Source: CAZPUI01 sp964415525 (GTDB lineage: Bacteria; Acidobacteriota; Holophagae; Holophagales; Holophagaceae). Taken from it: a stretch of 20,723 bases of DNA. Below, in pieces: positions 7,530 to 16,050 of the stretch. Both the position numbers and the translations under genes were made by a program. Location of the stretch: positions 1-20,723 of the forward strand of contig CAYQAS010000075.1 of the NCBI GenBank assembly GCA_964415525.1, written 5' to 3'. The notes under the pieces were generated by a model. That model did no database searches. It saw only the letters and a program-made list of their open reading frames with translations, and was not told where the DNA came from. The first letter of the stretch is position 1. Each line of letters opens with the position of its first letter.

Positions 7530-8242
7530 GCGACTACGTAGCTGTTGTGTATGATGAGACAAGAACGCCTCGAACTGATTATCCTTTCCAAATGGCATCC
7601 TATCTGTTTACACGGTTTCAGTTGCATGAAGGACAGAAATTGCTCGAAATTGGCTGTGGCAGAGGAGAATTTTTAAATGCCTTTCAGCAACTGGGAATGA
7701 GTTGTTATGGAGTTGATTTGTCAGACCACGGTTTCTGTCATCTAAGCGGTATTCAAGTAGCCCAAATTGACATTTCCCGAGATATACTGCCATTTGAAGA
7801 CGGCAGTTTTGACATTGTTTACCATAAATCTCTGATTGAGCATCTTTATTCACCTGATCAGCTAATGAGAGAGACTTACCGTGTCTTGAAACCGGAAGGC
7901 CGCGTGATAATGCTTACTCCTGATTGGGTAAGCCAGATGAAAATATTTTATGAAGATTACACTCATTCACGACCCTATACCGTGACCGCTGTATCCGATG
8001 TACTGAAGGTTTACGATTTTGAAAAAGTAGAGTCTGAAATATTTTACCAATTGCCTAGCCTTTGGCACTATCCAAAGCTGAGAATTATTAGTTTATTCTT
8101 ACAAATGTTCTTGTCAACTCAAGCGGCACGATATTTAACGAAAGTTACTGGCCTTAAATTTTTTCGCTGGTCTGTCGAATTGATGGTGCTCGGGACAGGT
8201 GAAAAGGGAGCACGTGAAGAAAAATGTAGTCCGGTGACGTAA
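7526..8242 (+). CDS. Class I SAM-dependent methyltransferase
   Basis: The 238-residue protein contains motif I LLEIGCGRGEF (39-49), an acidic motif II in YGVDLS, and the post-motif pattern DGSFDIVYHKSLIEHLYSPD followed by ETYRVLKPEGRVIMLTP, all typical of Methyltransf_11/25 enzymes. Its start overlaps the VOC stop as ATGA (7526-7529), so translation is probably coupled. The C-terminal third contains hydrophobic segments (LRIISLFLQMFL) that may contact the membrane or a lipid-linked substrate. Such proteins in polysaccharide loci usually O- or N-methylate a sugar or its precursor; the acceptor cannot be read from the sequence. Confidence 0.85.
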   Translation: MSDYVAVVYDETRTPRTDYPFQMASYLFTRFQLHEGQKLLEIGCGRGEFLNAFQQLGMSCYGVDLSDHGFCHLSGIQVAQIDISRDILPFEDGSFDIVYHKSLIEHLYSPDQLMRETYRVLKPEGRVIMLTPDWVSQMKIFYEDYTHSRPYTVTAVSDVLKVYDFEKVESEIFYQLPSLWHYPKLRIISLFLQMFLSTQAARYLTKVTGLKFFRWSVELMVLGTGEKGAREEKCSPVT

Positions 8243-8243
8243 A

Positions 8244-9122
8244 ATGGTAAATAATATTCAGTCATTGCTAATTTCCATGGGAATCTGTTCTCTCGATTCA
8301 ATTTACGAATTTTATCCATGTGTCAGAGACAGGGACGATATAAAGGTTATGCGTTGTAGCAAATCCGGGGTTATTTTTTTGCAGAACTCTGATCACATCG
8401 AAGCTGCTCAATATTATGAAGAAAAAGACAAACTGGAATATTGGGCAGCTAATTCCCGTGAAGAAGCACTGTTAAGTTGTCTATATGATGATAGGCGTCG
8501 CGCGGAACAATTCGAGTCAACGATCCGAAATAAAAGATGGTTGGATATTGGTACAGGGGTAGGAGGTATTCTAGATTTATTAGCGCCTCATGCAGCCTAT
8601 GTTTGTGCTGTTGAGCCCCAGGCAGCAGTGCGTGAAGAACTTAAAGGTCTTGGGTATCGTGTCTATAAGGATATACATGAGGTTGAGGAAGCAAATTTCG
8701 ATGTAATTACATTTTTTCATGTATTTGAACACATGCCCAATCCCCTCGAAGCATTGCATCTGATTGCATCAAAAATGGAAACCGGTCAAGTGATCATTGA
8801 AGTACCGCACGCTAAAGACGCCTTGCTCAACATTTACGATTCGGATGTTTTCAAGGATTTTACTTTTTGGAGTGAACATTTGATTTTACACACTCGAGAG
8901 AGCTTGGTGGCTTTGCTGAGCAAGGCAGGATTCAAGGACATTCAGGTTAGCGGCCTTCAGCGCTACCCACTCGCCAATCATCTTTATTGGCTGTCAAAAG
9001 GTAAGCCAGGTGGTCATAAAGAATGGTCCTTCATGTTAAGTAATGAATTGGACAATGCTTATAGCCAAACATTAGATCGTTTGGATTTTACCGATACACT
9101 AATTGCTGTTGCTTGCAAATAA
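8244..9122 (+). CDS. Class I SAM-dependent methyltransferase with degenerate N-terminal zinc-knuckle region
   Basis: The 292-residue product has motif I WLDIGTGVGGI (99-109), an acidic residue in CAVEPQ (motif II) and FFHVFEHMPNPLEAL, a pattern common in Methyltransf_23-type enzymes. The region before it (YEFYPCVRDRDDIKVMRCSKSGVIFLQN...YYEEKDKLEYW) matches the usual arrangement R..V..C..CG.VFL...YYE of sugar methyltransferases with an N-terminal zinc ribbon, but most of the expected cysteines are gone (RCSKSG instead of RCxxCG). It starts one base after the previous stop, with only a weak ribosome-binding site. A sugar C- or O-methyltransferase is likely; the substrate is unknown. Confidence 0.83.
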   Translation: MVNNIQSLLISMGICSLDSIYEFYPCVRDRDDIKVMRCSKSGVIFLQNSDHIEAAQYYEEKDKLEYWAANSREEALLSCLYDDRRRAEQFESTIRNKRWLDIGTGVGGILDLLAPHAAYVCAVEPQAAVREELKGLGYRVYKDIHEVEEANFDVITFFHVFEHMPNPLEALHLIASKMETGQVIIEVPHAKDALLNIYDSDVFKDFTFWSEHLILHTRESLVALLSKAGFKDIQVSGLQRYPLANHLYWLSKGKPGGHKEWSFMLSNELDNAYSQTLDRLDFTDTLIAVACK

Positions 9123-9371
9123 TAAGTCCTTCCGCATCCTTCAAAAAGTTGGTTTCATTTGACAATACTTTAAACATGCTTGCCAATCCGATAATGGCTT
9201 AATATTTTAATCATTTATGCCCATAGATACTTTCAGCAGGGTTGCATTTTGTTTCATATCAACTATTATTATAGTCGGGAAGAGTTAATAAAAGTTATAA
9301 CTGGTGATACTTCTACGTAGTGCTTTATGAAGTTAAGCAATTAATCTGATTATAGAGGCATTGTCCAAGTA
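9123..9371 (+). promoter_or_regulatory. 249-base AT-rich intergenic region with possible promoter
   Basis: This is the longest gap in the polysaccharide locus. No frame or RNA gene was recognised. The best sigma-70-like pair is TTGCAT (9242-9247) and TATTAT (9264-9269), 16 bases apart; the -10 is good and the -35 poor. A TTGACA at 9159-9164 has no matching -10 at normal spacing. A small inverted repeat GCCA...TGGC spans 9182-9198. An internal promoter for the second half of the locus is plausible but unproven. Confidence 0.28.
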
Positions 9372-10886
9372 ATGAAAGTTCTACTTATCAGCGCGCCATC
9401 GAGGAGAAATACTTTAATACTCCCTATGGGTCTTCTGCAGGTCGGTGCGATTCTCGAAGGACTAGGCCACACGCCTCTGATATTCGACCCCAGCCTCGAT
9501 AATGCCGACCAGAAACACAATGGATTTGGTACTCTCGATAATATTCTTGACAATTTTAAACCTGACATCGTCGGATATAGCGGTGTTGCAACATCATATG
9601 GGAGTGCAAAGCGGTATGCTCTCTATATACGCCAAAGATATCCTAGGATTATACAAATGGCAGGCGGACCACTTGCTTCAATATCATCGCTGTTACTAAC
9701 TAAAGCATCATTGAATGTTGTTGTTCACGGAGAAGCAGAAGTAAGCCTTCCCCTTCTTATGGAGGAGTTCTGTGGCGGTAGAGCTATACACGATATACCT
9801 GGAATCTCTTTTCTCTATGAAAATGGTAATGCAATACGTAATGATCCGGCAAAACAGATTGAGGCCCTTGATGAATTGCCTCTACCGGCGTATCATCTCG
9901 TTAATCTTCCAAGATATTTCCGTCGCATGGATAGCATCGATTGTTATAACTTTAAGGATATGATTGACTCCGACAAGCACATGCAGGATATTCGTGACCG
10001 GATTGGCACTGACGATCGTTGGATAGAGATAATGACGGGGAGAGGATGCACTCATCACTGTCTTTTCTGCTACCGACATATGAAGGGGGTTCGCTACTTC
10101 AGTATTGATTATGTAGTAAGACATCTGAAATTTCTTCAAAATAGTTATGGCATAAGGGGTTTTCAATTTGCCGATGAACTTTTTAATGGCAGTAGAGAAC
10201 GGGTTTTTGCCCTTTGTGATGCCATAGAGGAAAATAAACTGAATATCTTTTATATGGTTGGTGGTGCAAGAGTTGATAAAATCGACGAGAAGATGCTTTG
10301 GCGCCTTAAAGAGACTGGGTGCGTAGAAATGAACTATGGACAAGAATCTGGGTCAGACAAGATTCTAAAGGAATATCGAAAAGGCACTACAGCCAGGCAA
10401 AACAAAGAGATAACGATCCTTACGACAAAGAAAATTGGCTTAGGTTGCCCGGTTCAATTGGTTATCGGGTCTCCCGGGGAGACAAATGATACAATCCGCG
10501 AGACAATCCAATTCTTGAAAGATGTAGATTCCTATCGATATTCATCTAATTATCTTATCCCTCTGCCCGAGACACCTATCTGGGAGTATGTTGTAAAGAA
10601 TCAACTTATTGATGATGTGGAAAAATACCTTGATCTTGTATCAGAATTTGGAGGCGCATCTTTAATAAATCTCACAAAAATGCCCGATAGAGTATGGAAA
10701 AACTGGGGCGCCATGATGCGTAAAGAGCTCGAACTACATTACTGCAAAAAACGAAGTTTAAGATTCAGGTATTTATATAAATTGACATATTTATCGGTAT
10801 TACCACTTATACCCCATCAGTTTAAAAGCTTGGTAAAGCATTTGATAAACCTCTGCAAGCGAGAAAAAGGGAATGCGCTTGTCTAG
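9372..10886 (+). CDS. B12-binding-domain radical SAM protein (1)
   Basis: The 504-residue protein has an N-terminal cobalamin-binding-like Rossmann domain (MKVLLISAPS...PMGLLQVGAILE, IVGYSGVATSYG, QMAGGPLASIS, VVHGEAEVSLP), then a radical SAM core with Cys226-x3-Cys230-x2-Cys233 (CTHHCLFC) and QFADELF and YGQESGSDKIL strands. The DxHxxG motif that would supply the lower axial histidine to cobalamin is not present, as in many relatives. Class B members methylate unactivated carbon or phosphorus or rearrange rings; the substrate is unknown. The ATG has GAGG at 9355-9358, rather far (13 bases), so translation may be weak. Its last 14 bases overlap the flippase gene. A paralogue of the same architecture is at 16811. 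Confidence 0.87.
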   Translation: MKVLLISAPSRRNTLILPMGLLQVGAILEGLGHTPLIFDPSLDNADQKHNGFGTLDNILDNFKPDIVGYSGVATSYGSAKRYALYIRQRYPRIIQMAGGPLASISSLLLTKASLNVVVHGEAEVSLPLLMEEFCGGRAIHDIPGISFLYENGNAIRNDPAKQIEALDELPLPAYHLVNLPRYFRRMDSIDCYNFKDMIDSDKHMQDIRDRIGTDDRWIEIMTGRGCTHHCLFCYRHMKGVRYFSIDYVVRHLKFLQNSYGIRGFQFADELFNGSRERVFALCDAIEENKLNIFYMVGGARVDKIDEKMLWRLKETGCVEMNYGQESGSDKILKEYRKGTTARQNKEITILTTKKIGLGCPVQLVIGSPGETNDTIRETIQFLKDVDSYRYSSNYLIPLPETPIWEYVVKNQLIDDVEKYLDLVSEFGGASLINLTKMPDRVWKNWGAMMRKELELHYCKKRSLRFRYLYKLTYLSVLPLIPHQFKSLVKHLINLCKREKGNALV

Positions 10887-12417
10887 TATTAGCATAATAG
10901 GCAGAAACATCAGGTTTGGATTTCTGAACAATATATTGTCGATAATTGTTGCTTTTTTCCTCTTTCCATTCATTGTGAGGCACACAGGGCAGGAATTATA
11001 TGGAGTTTATCTGTTAGTTATGACGGTTACCGGATACTTCATGCTTCTCGATTTGGGTGTCGGGTCAGCATTGACAAAATATGTTTCCGAATTCAACGGA
11101 GTTGGTGATTTGGAGGCAATAAATAGGATAATAAATGCCTCCCTTTCCTTTTATGTCATCATTGGTTTCATTGCAGCGCTTTTCCTCTTTGGATGCTCAA
11201 TATATTTCAGTCGTATTTTTAGGGTCGAGACACAGAATTTGGTGTTAGTAAGACAACTCTTCACCATAGCTGCCATATATGCTCTGCTGACTTGGCCTCT
11301 AAGCATTTTTCGTCTAACCGTTCAAGGACTGAATCTATGGGACATTGATGCGATAGTTAATATGGCTGTCCAGTTATTAAATGTAATTATGGCTATTGTA
11401 ATTTTTACGTCAGGACATGGGATATTATTATATTTTATTTCCTCGCAGGCCCTGAACATTCTTGCATGTGTGGTCTTTTTCCTAATATCGGGAAAGAAGG
11501 TACGTTTCAAGATAACCTTTCCATATCTGGACTTAAAAACATTTAAAATCATATTCAAGTTCAGTTCCTTCATGTTTTTAAGCTCTATCGTTGGTATCTT
11601 CATATTTCAGGTACATAATTTTATCATAGGCTACTTTATATCCATGTCTGCGGTTACAATTTATGCTGTTGCCTATAACATTCAGAGCTATTTTCGCACC
11701 ATAAATTCTGCTATAGGCTCTCCTCCCTATACGATGGCCTCGGAGATGGAAGGCCGGGGAGATTATTATGGTCAGAGAATGCTTGTTTTCAAGGGGACCA
11801 AATACATGTCAGCTGTTTTTTTACCCGTGGTCATAATTATGTTTTTCTTCGCCGAGCCTTTTATCAACTACTGGATGGGGCCAGGTTTCCAAGAAAGCGT
11901 CTTACCGGCTAGAATAATAATTTTATTTTGGCTGTTTAATGGTACTATAACATCGGCCATGAATATGCTTACAGCAAAAGGGATCGTAAAAACACCATTT
12001 TATATTACAATATTGGTGGCATTAACGAATATTGTAATAGGAGTATCGCTGATAAAATTTATTGGGATTAATGCGATAGCCCTAGGATTGACACTTTCGA
12101 TGATTTTTATAGGTGCGCCTCTATATCTTCGATTGTCATTGGGAAGCTTAAGTATTTCGTTTAAGGAATATTTTACCAAGGCCATAAAAGGCAATCTGCT
12201 TTTGTATCTCTTTGTGGTCACTTTATCATTTGTAGTCTTGACCTACTGTTATCCGAAAAACATCTACGTTACATTTTTTGAGATGGCGACAATATACCTC
12301 GTTTCCTTGGCGCTGTATTACACTGTATTGCTGAACGAAGATGAAAAATCGGATATTCTCAGGCTTGCAGGTATCGATCAGTTTTGCATTGCATTTAGCA
12401 ACCGGAGAGCGAGGTGA
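10873..12417 (+). CDS. Wzx-type polysaccharide flippase (MOP superfamily)
   Basis: The 514-residue, strongly hydrophobic protein contains about 12-14 membrane helices and the N-terminal pattern NILSIIVAFFLFPFIVRHTGQELYG followed by LLDLGVGSALTKYVSEF, in which the DLG...ALTKYVSE stretch is typical of Wzx/RfbX oligosaccharide flippases. It would move the lipid-linked repeat unit across the inner membrane, which fits with the Wzz-like gene and a Wzy-dependent pathway. It overlaps the preceding gene by 14 bases. The start is uncertain: AAGGGA (10867-10872) abuts the ATG at 10873 but is ideally spaced (6 bases) from a TTG at 10879, which would shorten the protein by two residues. Its end overlaps the next gene as GTGA. 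Confidence 0.9.
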   Translation: MRLSSISIIGRNIRFGFLNNILSIIVAFFLFPFIVRHTGQELYGVYLLVMTVTGYFMLLDLGVGSALTKYVSEFNGVGDLEAINRIINASLSFYVIIGFIAALFLFGCSIYFSRIFRVETQNLVLVRQLFTIAAIYALLTWPLSIFRLTVQGLNLWDIDAIVNMAVQLLNVIMAIVIFTSGHGILLYFISSQALNILACVVFFLISGKKVRFKITFPYLDLKTFKIIFKFSSFMFLSSIVGIFIFQVHNFIIGYFISMSAVTIYAVAYNIQSYFRTINSAIGSPPYTMASEMEGRGDYYGQRMLVFKGTKYMSAVFLPVVIIMFFFAEPFINYWMGPGFQESVLPARIIILFWLFNGTITSAMNMLTAKGIVKTPFYITILVALTNIVIGVSLIKFIGINAIALGLTLSMIFIGAPLYLRLSLGSLSISFKEYFTKAIKGNLLLYLFVVTLSFVVLTYCYPKNIYVTFFEMATIYLVSLALYYTVLLNEDEKSDILRLAGIDQFCIAFSNRRAR

Positions 12418-14189
12418 AACGATTTCTCATCACTACAGCTAACGAAACAAACTGGCGGACCGACCTTCCCGTGTTGTTTCTTGGTGAATGGTGCAGGTTA
12501 TACAGCAGAAAACATATATGGGAAAAAATAGATTATGAGATTCTTCCTTATCATTGGGATGATAGAACTAAGCTTTACAATGATTATCATTATGTATCTA
12601 AATTATATGAAAAATATCTTAATTTAATTTCAAAGAAGCTAAACGAAATTCATAATGTGTCATATCCGACTCAATACTGGCGAATAGTAATTGGTGAGTG
12701 GTTACATTTCTTCGTTGAGATATTTTACGACCGATATTCTTCGATAATAGAGGCGATCAGAAGCGACAAAATAGCCGAGACCTGGATATCACCGACCCCC
12801 GACTGGAAACTGGTGCCAAATGATTTTACAACCTTTAACAGATATTTTGTATCAGATAATTATAATCATTATTTATATAGCTATATAATAAAGAGGATGG
12901 GGAAAATTCCTTTTCAAATAAAAGAGAATGAACAAAAGGATGAAATTGCCAGAAAGGAGAAGGATTCCAAAAAGCACTACTCAAAAAATTTACTAAAGAA
13001 TGTGATTAAAAGATATCCTTCTTTAGTTCCCAGTATTCTAAATAGAATAGTATTTGTGAACAGTTATTTGCAGACGAAGGATCTAAGAAAATTACTACTT
13101 ATCATGGGTCAAGCTCCGAATCCTTTTACTCGGAAGTATCAAGATATAGAACATAAACCTGATCCGAATTTGAGGAATAGCATCCTTCTTGACAAAAGCG
13201 ATTGTCCTTTTGAATCATTGTTGAATGATATAATTTTTAAACAGATGCCGACGGTTCATTTGGAAGGTTATGCTGAAATGCATGACAGGGCTCTTACCAG
13301 CTTTCCTAAATATCCTGAACTAATATATACAGCTAATGCTTTCTCAAATGATGAAGGTTTTAAATTATGGACTGCATACAACTTAAACAAGGGTGCAAAG
13401 CTTATCATTGGACAGCATGGAGGTCACTATGGAAGCGGACTATGGTCAACAACGGAAGACCACGAGATAAACATGAGTAGCTATTATTTTACCTGGGGAT
13501 GGAACTTGAATGGAAATTCTAAGACTGTGCCAATGCCATCCGGTAGCCTTATAGGATTAAAAAACAAGAGAAGAATCAATTCCAAAGGCAAAATATTATG
13601 GGTTTTGATGTCGTTGCCGAGATACTTCTACTTTTTTTATAGTGTTCCAGTTGGTCCACAGGTAATTACTTATTTTAAAGAGCAAGAACGTTTTGGCAAA
13701 GCGGTTTCTCAGGAAGTTCGTAATCAATTGCTCGTCCGTCTCTATCATTATGATTATGGGTGGGACCAAGAAGAGCGCTTAGCTGAAATAGATCCGAACC
13801 TAAATATTTATCATGGTAATAAACCGATGAGAGAGCAGCTGCTGGAAAGCCGCATGCTTATTAGCACCTATAATTCGACTACTTATCTGGAATCGTTTGC
13901 AGCAAACCATCCAACAATCATTTTTTGGAATCCTAATCACTGGGAACTGCGGGACAGTGCAAAGCCTTTTTTTGGTAAACTTCAACAGGCAGGTATTCTG
14001 CATTATTCACCTGAATCAGCTGCTGCTAAAGTAATTGAAGTATATAATGACCCGGAAGCATGGTGGTTCCAACCTGATGTTCAAGATGCTAAAGATCAAT
14101 TTTGTGAACAGTATGCGCGAACCAGCAAGAATTGGATTAATGAATGGGCGAGGGTAATCGATAAGATACTTAAACAAACTAATAACTGA
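12414..14189 (+). CDS. LIC12162-family putative transferase
   Basis: The 591-residue protein matches what I recall of the LIC12162 family, first seen in the Leptospira O-antigen locus: an N-terminal MKRFLITTANETNWRTD with later LGEWC, a middle SYPTQYWRIVIGEWL-type segment, and a C-terminal part with IIGQHGGHYG, FTWGW and a YNSTTYLESFAANHP stretch reminiscent of GT-B fold nucleotide-sugar binding regions. It has no signal peptide or membrane helix. The start is GTG with GGAG at 12404-12407, 6 bases upstream, overlapping the flippase stop. It is the only plausible sugar-transferring enzyme in the window, because no GT2 or GT4 gene is present. Transferase activity is inferred from family and context and not established. 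Confidence 0.78.
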   Translation: MKRFLITTANETNWRTDLPVLFLGEWCRLYSRKHIWEKIDYEILPYHWDDRTKLYNDYHYVSKLYEKYLNLISKKLNEIHNVSYPTQYWRIVIGEWLHFFVEIFYDRYSSIIEAIRSDKIAETWISPTPDWKLVPNDFTTFNRYFVSDNYNHYLYSYIIKRMGKIPFQIKENEQKDEIARKEKDSKKHYSKNLLKNVIKRYPSLVPSILNRIVFVNSYLQTKDLRKLLLIMGQAPNPFTRKYQDIEHKPDPNLRNSILLDKSDCPFESLLNDIIFKQMPTVHLEGYAEMHDRALTSFPKYPELIYTANAFSNDEGFKLWTAYNLNKGAKLIIGQHGGHYGSGLWSTTEDHEINMSSYYFTWGWNLNGNSKTVPMPSGSLIGLKNKRRINSKGKILWVLMSLPRYFYFFYSVPVGPQVITYFKEQERFGKAVSQEVRNQLLVRLYHYDYGWDQEERLAEIDPNLNIYHGNKPMREQLLESRMLISTYNSTTYLESFAANHPTIIFWNPNHWELRDSAKPFFGKLQQAGILHYSPESAAAKVIEVYNDPEAWWFQPDVQDAKDQFCEQYARTSKNWINEWARVIDKILKQTNN

Positions 14190-14227
14190 AAATTATTATG
14201 CTAATAAAATAAGGGCAATACAATTAT

Positions 14228-15259
14228 ATGGAAATAAAAGATTTTCTAAGTTCCAAGTATAAAATAAGTGATGATGGCATATTCATGGCTGATGTTGAAG
14301 GCTATTGGTCCAATCTTAACAAAGAGGACAACAAGAACTTACTTGCATCACTGCAGTATCGTTCTGCACGTGAGGTATTGAAAGAACGACATCCCGTTTT
14401 TGAAGACGTAATATTTTCCCCGAAAAGGCAAGCGGGACTTGAATTACTAAATTTGCGGGGAGATGAGACATGTATAGATTATGGTTGCATGTGGGGTGCC
14501 ATGACATTGCCTTTGGCGAGAAGAACAAAGCTTGTAGTTGGTGTTGATCAGACCCTTGAATCCTTACAGTTTTTGAAAGCAAGGTTGAGAGACGATGGTT
14601 TGGATAATGTTGTGCTTTTTCGGAATGACTTACGTAAGATGCCGCATTTACCCAAGCATTCGCATGTTGATGTGGCAATAATCAACGGTGTTCTGGAATG
14701 GATACCGGAAGTAGGAGTCATAGAATTGGGAAAGTACTATGGAAAACATCATAAAAAAAAATATTTCGATCATCCTGGAGAACAGCAGAAAGATTTCTTA
14801 CGCCGTGTTTACGATAATCTCAGCGAAAAGGGAAAGCTCTATCTTGCTATTGAAAATCGTTATGATTTCAAAATGTTTTTTGGTATTAAAGATCCCCATT
14901 CATTCACCATGTATACAACTATATTACCGAGAAAAATGGCCAATTTTATTTCCTTAAAAAAACTAGGGAGACCTTATGTGAACTGGATATATTCTTTTAA
15001 CGGAATTTATTCTCTCCTTAAGGAAACAGGTTTTTCCAAAGTGGATTTATATAGGTGTTCCCCCGATTATCGCTTCCCAGAAATAATTGTTCATCATGAC
15101 TATCAAATTGATACTTCTCGGTTAATTAGTTCATGGAGGAATGAGAAAGGGAAGATAACCTTCAGAAGAACGGGGGCGCGCATTGCCGAATTTATTGCAA
15201 AAAGGGTTCTAAAGATAAAAAGCCTAGCCCCTTCGATAATCGCTATAGGGTACAAATGA
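14228..15259 (+). CDS. SAM-dependent methyltransferase, coupled to kinase
   Basis: The 343-residue protein has a class I methyltransferase core: CIDYGCMWGAMTLPLARR from residue 82 (motif I, with C-M-W in place of the usual G-x-G spacing), VVGVDQTLESLQ (motif II), and VDVAIINGVLEWIPE (motif IV region), then LRRVYDNLSEKGKLYLAIENR. The unusual motif I suggests a divergent subfamily. The N-terminal 60 residues look extra to the core, and the C-terminal 130 residues carry basic segments. Its stop overlaps the start of the next gene as ATGA (15256-15259), so the two proteins are probably made in fixed ratio. A methyltransferase paired with a kinase recalls WbdD, a two-domain enzyme that phosphorylates and methylates the polymer end, but here the parts are separate. 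Confidence 0.83.
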   Translation: MEIKDFLSSKYKISDDGIFMADVEGYWSNLNKEDNKNLLASLQYRSAREVLKERHPVFEDVIFSPKRQAGLELLNLRGDETCIDYGCMWGAMTLPLARRTKLVVGVDQTLESLQFLKARLRDDGLDNVVLFRNDLRKMPHLPKHSHVDVAIINGVLEWIPEVGVIELGKYYGKHHKKKYFDHPGEQQKDFLRRVYDNLSEKGKLYLAIENRYDFKMFFGIKDPHSFTMYTTILPRKMANFISLKKLGRPYVNWIYSFNGIYSLLKETGFSKVDLYRCSPDYRFPEIIVHHDYQIDTSRLISSWRNEKGKITFRRTGARIAEFIAKRVLKIKSLAPSIIAIGYK

Positions 15260-16050
15260 AATTAGAATTATTAAGAAACTGTTCGCACGGCAGCGAGATT
15301 GCCACATATTTGGCTAAGGATGGATCTGGCGGGAAAATGGTTATAAAAACCTCAAGCACTCCAGCCGGCATTAAGAATCTACACAAGGAAATTGAAGGAT
15401 GGCGTTGGTATCAAAAGCTAAGATATCCTGACACAATAGAACCATTATGTTCGATACTTCAAGAATATAAATCTTATTTAAGACTGAAAATTAGTTATAT
15501 CAATGGGGACAAGCCAGTTTACCAGACCGGGCTTGATGGCAATAAAGAAGCAATAAAGAAGATAGTAAAGCATTATTGTCAGATTTGGCCATATTCTTCC
15601 GGACTCGCGCCAATGCACGGAGACCTATCCCTTGACAACATCATAATAAATTCGAACGGTGTAAATATTATTGACTGGGAACATTTTACAGATTGCGCTG
15701 CTCCCTGGGGCTACGACATACTTTATTTACTGTTTGAGTCATTATATTTTAGTATGTATTTAAGTAAACGTAAGCAGCAAAAGCCCACAGGCGAGCAAAT
15801 CCAAATCCTATGCGATTGTATTGCGACAATCAATACTTGCCAGCAATTGCATTATGAGATGCTGAAAACACCACTTAAGTTTATTAGGGGATTTATTCTG
15901 GCAAATAATCATCTGTGGGGAGAGCAGCTTGCTCTATACCAGCTTAAGCTTCCGATTATCGCGTTTTCCTCCGATGAGATCGCCATGATCGATGAAATGA
16001 TAGTCGCCAGGATGGCGCAGAGTTTAAACTTAACGGCGACGAAGCCGTGA
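15256..16050 (+). CDS. Kinase-fold phosphotransferase (APH/choline-kinase-like)
   Basis: The 264-residue product keeps the essentials of a small-molecule kinase fold. There is an ATP-binding lysine in MVIKTSS (Lys31), a helix-C glutamate in HKEIEGW (Glu45), the catalytic loop HGDLSLDN (121-128) and a metal-binding DWE (140-142). APH-like enzymes phosphorylate hydroxyls of sugars, choline or aminoglycosides. Given the locus and the ATGA/GTGA overlaps with methyltransferase genes on both sides, a polysaccharide or sugar kinase is more likely than a resistance enzyme. The acceptor is unknown. A related possibility is a LPS-core-kinase-type protein, since those share the fold. The start is supported by TAGGG 5 bases upstream. 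Confidence 0.8.
   Translation: MKLELLRNCSHGSEIATYLAKDGSGGKMVIKTSSTPAGIKNLHKEIEGWRWYQKLRYPDTIEPLCSILQEYKSYLRLKISYINGDKPVYQTGLDGNKEAIKKIVKHYCQIWPYSSGLAPMHGDLSLDNIIINSNGVNIIDWEHFTDCAAPWGYDILYLLFESLYFSMYLSKRKQQKPTGEQIQILCDCIATINTCQQLHYEMLKTPLKFIRGFILANNHLWGEQLALYQLKLPIIAFSSDEIAMIDEMIVARMAQSLNLTATKP

Noticed and set aside
9159..9195. TTGACA at 9159 with GATAAT at 9190 as a promoter
   Set aside because: The spacing is 25 bases, too long for a sigma-70 promoter; at 16-18 bases there is no acceptable -10.
9882..10343. 153-residue open frame on the minus strand
   Set aside because: It lies inside the conserved radical SAM gene, has no family resemblance or ribosome-binding site, and looks like a shadow frame.
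15256..16050. Aminoglycoside-resistance phosphotransferase
   Set aside because: The HGDxxxxN/DWE fold is shared by many sugar and choline kinases. Coupling to methyltransferase genes in a polysaccharide locus makes a resistance role unlikely.
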